Assembly: GCA_031259905.1 (NCBI GenBank) | Contig: JAIRKS010000038.1 | Coordinates: forward strand, 1 to 11,453 | From: Odoribacteraceae bacterium | GTDB taxonomy: Bacteria > Bacteroidota > Bacteroidia > Bacteroidales > Marinifilaceae | Direction: 5' to 3' | DNA length: 11,453 bases | In this document: positions 7,580 to 11,453 of the stretch, in pieces | Position numbering within the stretch: position 1 is the first letter of the stretch | Layout of the letters: each line of letters starts with the position of its first letter | Made by a program: the position numbers and the translations under genes | Notes under the pieces: generated by a model | Told to the model about the DNA's origin: nothing | The model's database searches: none | The model's input: the letters and a program-made list of their open reading frames with translations, nothing else

Positions 7580-7587
7580 CGAAGATA
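7580..7587 (-). promoter_or_regulatory. Probable promoter of the arabinose operon (-7 element)
   Basis: TATCTTCG on the minus strand matches the Bacteroidota -7 element TAnnTTTG at all but one position and sits 20 bases before the araD ATG. The nearest TTG (minus strand, 7605-7603) is 15 bases upstream rather than the usual 19 or so, so only the -7 part is well supported. The extended form TATCTTCGCGGG is identical to the element at 9326-9315 upstream of the cytidylyltransferase fusion. Confidence 0.55.
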
Positions 7588-7589
7588 AA

Positions 7590-7601
7590 CTTTTTTAAAA
7601 G
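7590..7601. promoter_or_regulatory. AT-rich inverted repeat in the araD promoter (candidate operator)
   Basis: CTTTTTTAAAAG has 5-base arms CTTTT and AAAAG around two bases, and lies between the presumed -33 and -7 regions of the araD promoter. The position suits an operator for an arabinose-responsive regulator, but short A/T palindromes are common by chance and no second copy is seen in the window. Confidence 0.22.
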
Positions 7602-7647
7602 ACAAGCTATTCCCGGCGAGAAAATATTTCTTCCGATCATCGCGGGG

Positions 7648-7676
7648 GGGGAGTTCACGCGGGGAGGGGACTCCCC
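7648..7676. terminator. GC-rich inverted repeat between the fusion gene and araD (possible terminator)
   Basis: Arms GGGGAGT (7648-7654) and ACTCCCC (7670-7676) are perfect 7-base complements around a 15-base loop, about 95 bases after the stop of the cytidylyltransferase fusion. The compact palindrome GGGGACTCCCC is nested at its right end. There is no T-run after it on the minus strand, so a standard intrinsic terminator is not supported. It may still separate the fusion transcript from the arabinose operon. A run of eight G lies at 7644-7651. Confidence 0.25.
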
Positions 7677-7770
7677 GTCAACCGTTTCCTGTTTCTGTTA
7701 TCGTGCCGCGTGACAGCTATCGGGGCCTCGTCTTCCGGGCGCTCCTGTCGTGCCGGGAGAAGATCCTTTG

Positions 7771-9123
7771 TTAGTGGATTTGGGTAGTATTCTTTCCCTC
7801 GCGGAAGCTCTCGATAAGCCGCGCCGTGGCGATGGACTCGGCCGGGGAAAACATGTACGAGTGTCGTCGTTCCCCGTCGTTCACGAGCCTGACGAACTCG
7901 TCCAGCTCGTAGCGCAACCCGTCGCCGTCGAACTTGTAGAAATACTTCTTGACATCCCCCGGGTTTTCCCTCCTGAGTTCGAAGAACTCGGTTTTCCACC
8001 AGGGCGCGGGGACATACGCGTACCCTTTTGTCCCGGAGATAACGAGATTTCCCTCGGTCTTCACCCCGAGGCCGACCTTGAAAGAGGCAGTCGCGGAGGG
8101 ATACTCGACGAGTCCCCGCGTGAAGAGATCCACGCCCTCGCCGTCGCGCCAGGAGTGGAAGGTAACGCGCCCGTGCTCCACCCCGAGCAGCTTGATCGCC
8201 GGGAGGAAGACGTAAGATCCCAGTTCCGTGATGCTTCCCCCGGCCTGCCGGTCGGTAAGTTCTCGCGGTCGACCCTCGACGAGCTTCGTGAAAGAAGCCG
8301 AGATATCCTTGACCTGCCCGATAGCGCCGCTCTTGACGAGGTTAACGAGGCGCTTGAAGCCGGGGCAATAGGCACTCTTCAGGGCCTCGAGGAGGACGAG
8401 CCGCCGGGCCGCCGCCAGGTCATGCAACTCGACAGCCTCGGCAGCGGTCAGGACGAGAGGCTTCTCGCACAGGACGTGCTTCCCGGCGAGCAGCGCCGCG
8501 CGGGTATAAGAGGCGTGGGTGTGGTGCGGCGAGGCGATGTACACCGCCTCGACGAGGGAGAAAAAGTGATCGAGGTCGCCGGTCGCGAAGCGAAGCTCGT
8601 GCCGGTCGCGGAAAGATCTCGCGGACTCCTCGCGCGGGTTGTACACCCCGGTGACGTCCACGCCGCTCACGTACTTGGACTCGGGGACGAAGCGATCGGC
8701 GACGCGCCCGTTACCGATAATCCCGAGGGATATAGCGCGGCGCGTGGCGTCGCGGATCATCGTGCTGGAAATATCCTTCGTGCGTTCGAGGTAGACGACG
8801 CGGCAGTATTCCCGGAGGTAATTAAACTTGTCTGCCCAGTCCGACCCGATGGCGAAGATATCGACGCCGCGCCGTTGAATATCGTCGATCTTCTGCCCCT
8901 CGTACTCCTCGACGATGATCTCGTCGGCCAGGCCGGTAGCGAGCACATCGGCGACGCGTTCGGGGAGACTTCTCCTGACGTTTAGCTTTCCCCTCTCCTT
9001 GTCGAAATTCTCCGAGGTAACGCCGACGATAAGATAATCCCCCAGCGCGCGGGCGCGTCTCAGGAGGCTGACGTGCCCGTGGTGCAAGAGATCGAATGTC
9101 CCGTAAGTAATCACTTTCTTCAT
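7771..9123 (-). CDS. Bifunctional fusion: TagD-type cytidylyltransferase + Gfo/Idh/MocA oxidoreductase
   Basis: The 450-residue protein has two complete domains. Residues 1-126 are a nucleotidyltransferase of the glycerol-3-phosphate cytidylyltransferase (TagD) type: YGTFDLLHHGH (7-17) with the HxGH site His14-His17, IGSDWADKFNYL (92-103), and RTKDISSTMI (114-123), matching the RTxGISTT signature. Residues 131-450 are a Gfo/Idh/MocA NAD(P)-dependent oxidoreductase: GIIGNGRVA (134-142) binds dinucleotide, CEKPL (219-223) carries the conserved Glu-Lys-Pro, and GGSITELGSY (295-304) lies where family members usually have an acidic residue and His or Tyr. Known TagD enzymes make CDP-glycerol; joined to a reductase, the protein may make a CDP-activated polyol from a keto-sugar phosphate, as the unrelated fusion Bcs1 does for CDP-ribitol. 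Substrate and pathway are inference. It may be co-transcribed with the upstream HAD gene, but also has its own promoter-like element. Confidence 0.9.
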   Translation of the reverse strand: MKKVITYGTFDLLHHGHVSLLRRARALGDYLIVGVTSENFDKERGKLNVRRSLPERVADVLATGLADEIIVEEYEGQKIDDIQRRGVDIFAIGSDWADKFNYLREYCRVVYLERTKDISSTMIRDATRRAISLGIIGNGRVADRFVPESKYVSGVDVTGVYNPREESARSFRDRHELRFATGDLDHFFSLVEAVYIASPHHTHASYTRAALLAGKHVLCEKPLVLTAAEAVELHDLAAARRLVLLEALKSAYCPGFKRLVNLVKSGAIGQVKDISASFTKLVEGRPRELTDRQAGGSITELGSYVFLPAIKLLGVEHGRVTFHSWRDGEGVDLFTRGLVEYPSATASFKVGLGVKTEGNLVISGTKGYAYVPAPWWKTEFFELRRENPGDVKKYFYKFDGDGLRYELDEFVRLVNDGERRHSYMFSPAESIATARLIESFREGKNTTQIH

Positions 9124-9318
9124 GTTCGTTTCGTTATCCGGGCGACACTACCCGTGGGTTGAGGCATTGATTTCCCCGTCGGCGGCGGCACGGCGGGCAG
9201 GATTCCCCGGCAGCGGGCAATCGTGCCGGCGGGGTAGGGGAAGGGAGATACGTCTATCCATGTCAAGGTTACGATAAATAGTTCACGAGTTTCTTTTATA
9301 TTAAAGGTAGCATCCCCG

Positions 9319-9348
9319 CGAAGATAGGGAATGCCCGGAAAATTACAA
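9319..9348 (-). promoter_or_regulatory. Probable promoter of the cytidylyltransferase-oxidoreductase gene
   Basis: On the minus strand, TTG (9348-9346) is followed after exactly 19 bases by TATCTTCG (9326-9319), the expected layout of a Bacteroidota -33/-7 promoter with one mismatch (TTCG for TTTG). The TTG overlaps the end of the HAD gene, whose stop is 9345-9343. Transcription would start near 9312, giving a leader of about 190 bases. Confidence 0.6.
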
Positions 9349-9981
9349 CATCCCGAACGCCTCCTCCATCCCCTCGAACCCCGGGAGGAGGAAACGCGCG
9401 TGCTTTCCGACCTCCGCGGCGGGCAACGTCGTGGTCATCCCGACGACCTTCATACCCGCCCGTTTCCCCGCGGTAATCCCGGCGATCGAATCCTCGAACA
9501 CGACACACTCGCCCGGCATCACCCCCAGCCTCTCCGCGGCCACCAAGTAACACTCCGGGTCAGGCTTCCCGCGGGCGACATCCCCGGCGGTAATCACCGC
9601 GTCAAACTCCCCGCGCAACCCCAGCTTCCCGAGCGCCACGCGCATCTTCTCCTCCCGCGACGACGTCACCAGCCCCCTCTTGTACCCCCTCCTCCCCGCC
9701 TCCCGGACAAACTCCCCCGCGCCGGGAATAAAGCGATAATCCATCCGCGTCTCGAACAACCTGACGCCGTCGGCAATCTCCCGCCGTACACCCGCCGGGT
9801 AATCACCGAAAAAACGCTCGATAATCTCCGGGAGAGTAACCCCCCGGACAGCCGCCGCCAGGTCAGGCACCGCGGCGGGATACACGCGTGCCAGCTGCTC
9901 GAAATAACGGGCATACTGCCCCTCGGTATCGGCAACGACACCATCAAAGTCAAGTAAAACAGTAGTAAAACGACCGGTCAT
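9343..9981 (-). CDS. HAD-superfamily hydrolase, beta-phosphoglucomutase/phosphatase-like
   Basis: The 212-residue cytoplasmic protein carries all four HAD motifs: motif I LLDFDGVVADTE with nucleophile Asp11 and general acid/base Asp13, motif II VTSS (105-108), motif III Lys139 in RGKPDP, and motif IV FEDS with Glu163-Asp164. The helical insertion between motif I and motif II (about 20-85) is the C1-type cap of subfamily I. This layout is shared by sugar-phosphate phosphatases, phosphoglycolate phosphatases and beta-phosphoglucomutases; the sequence does not decide between them, so no specific substrate is given. It stands first in the minus-strand direction, 219 bases before the cytidylyltransferase fusion, and may supply or remove a phosphorylated polyol for it. 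Its coding strand is markedly G- and T-rich, unlike the arabinofuranosidase or GH3 genes. The start is supported by a -7-like element 25 bases upstream. Confidence 0.88.
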   Translation of the reverse strand: MTGRFTTVLLDFDGVVADTEGQYARYFEQLARVYPAAVPDLAAAVRGVTLPEIIERFFGDYPAGVRREIADGVRLFETRMDYRFIPGAGEFVREAGRRGYKRGLVTSSREEKMRVALGKLGLRGEFDAVITAGDVARGKPDPECYLVAAERLGVMPGECVVFEDSIAGITAGKRAGMKVVGMTTTLPAAEVGKHARFLLPGFEGMEEAFGML

Positions 9982-10006
9982 CTATACATCAATTAATATT
10001 TCCCCG

Positions 10007-10014
10007 CGAATGTA
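10007..10014 (-). promoter_or_regulatory. -7 element of the HAD gene promoter
   Basis: TACATTCG on the minus strand, extended as TACATTCGCGGGG, lies 25 bases before the HAD gene ATG. It fits TAnnTTTG with one mismatch. No TTG is found at the 19-base spacing. Confidence 0.5.
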
Positions 10015-10036
10015 CCACAATCAAGGGATTCTTCTT

Positions 10037-10044
10037 TACATTCG
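10037..10044 (+). promoter_or_regulatory. -7 element of the GH3-family gene promoter
   Basis: TACATTCG on the plus strand lies 22 bases before the GH3-family ATG and is the mirror copy of the HAD gene element. No TTG is found at the 19-base spacing. Confidence 0.5.
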
Positions 10045-10066
10045 CGTACAACATCACCCCGCAAGC

Positions 10067-11453
10067 ATGTCATTCATCAACAAAACCTGCCTCGCCTACC
10101 TCGCGCCAACACTCGCGCGGCTCGACAAAAGCCGCCGCGACCCCGCCACCTTCCAGCACGCCTGCTTCCGCGCCCTCCTCCAGGGAGGACGACACACCGC
10201 CTTCGGACACGACCACCACTTCCACTCCATCCGCTCCATCCGCGACTTCCAGCGCGCCGTACCCGTCCGCGACTACGACGCCTTCCAACCCTACATCGAC
10301 CGCCTGCGACGCGGAGAAAAACACGTCACCTGGAACCAACGCGTCCGCTGGTTCGCCAAATCCAGCGGCACCAGCGCCGACAAAAGCAAATACATCCCCG
10401 TCACCCCGGACAACCTCCACGCCTGCCACCTCGGCGGATTCACCCGCTCGCTCGCCTCATACATCCGGCGACACCCCCGCACGCGCCTCCTCGCCGGAAA
10501 AGCACTCACCCTCGGCGGCAGCCTCCGCCTCGACGACACACCCGGCGCCAGGGCACTCGCCGGAGACCTCTCCGCCATACTCCTCTCCACCTCCCCGCGC
10601 CTGGCCGAACTCGCCCGCGTCCCCTCCAGGAAAATCGCCCTCATGCCAGACTTCAGGGAAAAAACACGCGCGATCTGCGAAACCTGCAGCCGCCTCGACG
10701 TGACAAGCATACACGGCGTCCCATCCTGGAACCTCGTCCTCATCAACAAACTCCTCGAGTACAACAACGCCCGATACCTCACCGACATCTGGCCCGGCAT
10801 CGAACTATTCATGCACGGCGGCATCCACTTCGAACCATACCGCGAGCAATTCGACGCCCTCCTCCCCGGCCGACAAATGCAATACGTCAACAACTACAAC
10901 GCCTCCGAGGGATTCTTCGCCTTCCAGGACGACGACGACGACCCCTCCATGCTCCTCGTCACCGACAACGGCGTCTTCCACGAATTCATCCCCGCCCGCG
11001 ACCTCGACAACCTCGACAACACCGGCCCCCGCGAACTCGACACCGTCGACACCGTCATCACCGGCCAACCCTACGCGCTCGTCATCTCGACAAACGCCGG
11101 CCTGTGGCGCTACCTCCCCGGCGACTGCATCGAATTCACCTCCACCTACCCCCACAAAATCAAAATCGTCGGCAGGACCCGCCTTTACATAAACGCCTTC
11201 GGCGAAGAACTCATGATCGGGAACGCCGAGCGCGCGCTCGCCATCGCCTGCGCCGCCGGCGGGGAACGCGTCCGCGAATACACCGCCGCCCCCGTCTTCA
11301 TGACCGCCGGACGCAAAGGCACGCACGAGTGGCTCGTCGAATTCGCCCTCCCTCCCGCCGACCTCCCCTCCTTCGCCGCCCGCCTCGACGCCGCGCTCCG
11401 CTCCGTCAACTCCGACTACGACGCCAAGCGGACAAACGACAACACGATGCTCC
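10067..11453 (+). CDS. GH3 auxin-responsive-promoter-family protein (acyl-adenylate-forming), 3' end cut by window
   Basis: The frame from ATG 10067 is open for 462 codons to the right edge; family members are around 500 residues, so perhaps 40 are missing. It belongs to the GH3 branch of the ANL adenylating superfamily. The ATP motif is KSSGTSADKSKYIPVT (98-113), the second core motif is NYNASEGFF (276-284), YLPGDCIEFT (349-358) binds the nucleotide ribose, and KIVGRTRLYINAFGEEL (366-382) contains the domain-hinge region. Plant GH3 enzymes join amino acids to jasmonate or auxin; the bacterial members are less well defined, so the acyl substrate and acceptor are unknown. No signal peptide is seen, so it should be cytoplasmic. 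It is transcribed away from the HAD gene across a shared promoter region. Its coding strand is strikingly C-rich and G-poor. Asp288-Asp292 form a five-aspartate run in a variable loop. Confidence 0.9.
   Translation, partial: MSFINKTCLAYLAPTLARLDKSRRDPATFQHACFRALLQGGRHTAFGHDHHFHSIRSIRDFQRAVPVRDYDAFQPYIDRLRRGEKHVTWNQRVRWFAKSSGTSADKSKYIPVTPDNLHACHLGGFTRSLASYIRRHPRTRLLAGKALTLGGSLRLDDTPGARALAGDLSAILLSTSPRLAELARVPSRKIALMPDFREKTRAICETCSRLDVTSIHGVPSWNLVLINKLLEYNNARYLTDIWPGIELFMHGGIHFEPYREQFDALLPGRQMQYVNNYNASEGFFAFQDDDDDPSMLLVTDNGVFHEFIPARDLDNLDNTGPRELDTVDTVITGQPYALVISTNAGLWRYLPGDCIEFTSTYPHKIKIVGRTRLYINAFGEELMIGNAERALAIACAAGGERVREYTAAPVFMTAGRKGTHEWLVEFALPPADLPSFAARLDAALRSVNSDYDAKRTNDNTML

Larger units (their letters stand above)
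10005..10046. repeat. Perfect 10-bp inverted repeat in the divergent intergenic region
   Basis: CGCGAATGTA (10005-10014) and TACATTCGCG (10037-10046) are exact reverse complements separated by 22 bases. Each arm contains a -7-like TACATTCG facing outward, so the repeat can be explained as two matching divergent promoters. It could also be an operator for a dimeric regulator controlling both genes. Confidence 0.8.

Noticed and set aside
9148..9261. A 37-codon minus-strand frame (ATG at 9261, stop at 9148) inside the leader of the fusion gene, beginning MDRRISLPLPRRHDC
   Set aside because: It is rich in Arg and Pro as expected of random GC-rich sequence, has no ribosome binding site and no leader-peptide pattern such as repeated codons for one amino acid. 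It could be chance.
9262..9310. Possible dif-like recombination site near the composition shift
   Set aside because: The AT-rich stretch has no clear pair of inverted 11-base arms around a 6-base centre, so a XerCD site is not supported.
10805..11326. Minus-strand frames opposite the GH3-family gene
   Set aside because: They are Val/Gly/Asp-rich antisense shadows without motifs, while the plus-strand frame carries complete adenylation motifs.

Overview
The window looks like a high-GC member of the Bacteroidota, probably Bacteroidales. The protein sequences are Bacteroidales-like. No start codon has a clear Shine-Dalgarno sequence. Several gene starts carry a version of the Bacteroidota sigma -7 element (TAnnTTTG, here mostly TAnnTTCG). 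The order and exact genus cannot be fixed from this sequence alone.

From left to right: positions 1-273 hold a tandem array with an exact 21-base period that runs off the left edge. A truncated minus-strand reading frame made of heptapeptide repeats lies across it, but other frames are open too, so its coding status is unsure. Positions 306-7559 hold a compact minus-strand L-arabinose operon, read right to left: araD (L-ribulose-5-phosphate 4-epimerase), araA (L-arabinose isomerase), araB (ribulokinase), a sodium/solute symporter, and a secreted GH51 alpha-L-arabinofuranosidase. Spacers are 24, 12, 36 and 6 bases. The secreted enzyme releases arabinose, the symporter imports it, and AraA, AraB and AraD convert it to D-xylulose 5-phosphate for the pentose phosphate pathway. 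No regulator gene of the operon is in the window.

Upstream of araD, and also on the minus strand, is a 450-residue fusion of a TagD-type cytidylyltransferase with a Gfo/Idh/MocA oxidoreductase (7771-9123), preceded by a leader of about 190 bases. A HAD-family phosphatase or phosphoglucomutase-like gene (9343-9981) lies before that. The fusion suggests synthesis of a CDP-activated polyol, but the substrate is unknown.

A short divergent promoter region (9982-10066) with a perfect 10-base inverted repeat separates the HAD gene from a plus-strand GH3-family acyl-adenylate enzyme that is cut by the right edge (10067-11453).

The most unusual elements are the 21-base array, the cytidylyltransferase-oxidoreductase fusion, the recurring TAnnTTCGCG promoter motif, and a change of strand composition (G-rich to C-rich on the plus strand) across the window that does not follow gene direction.
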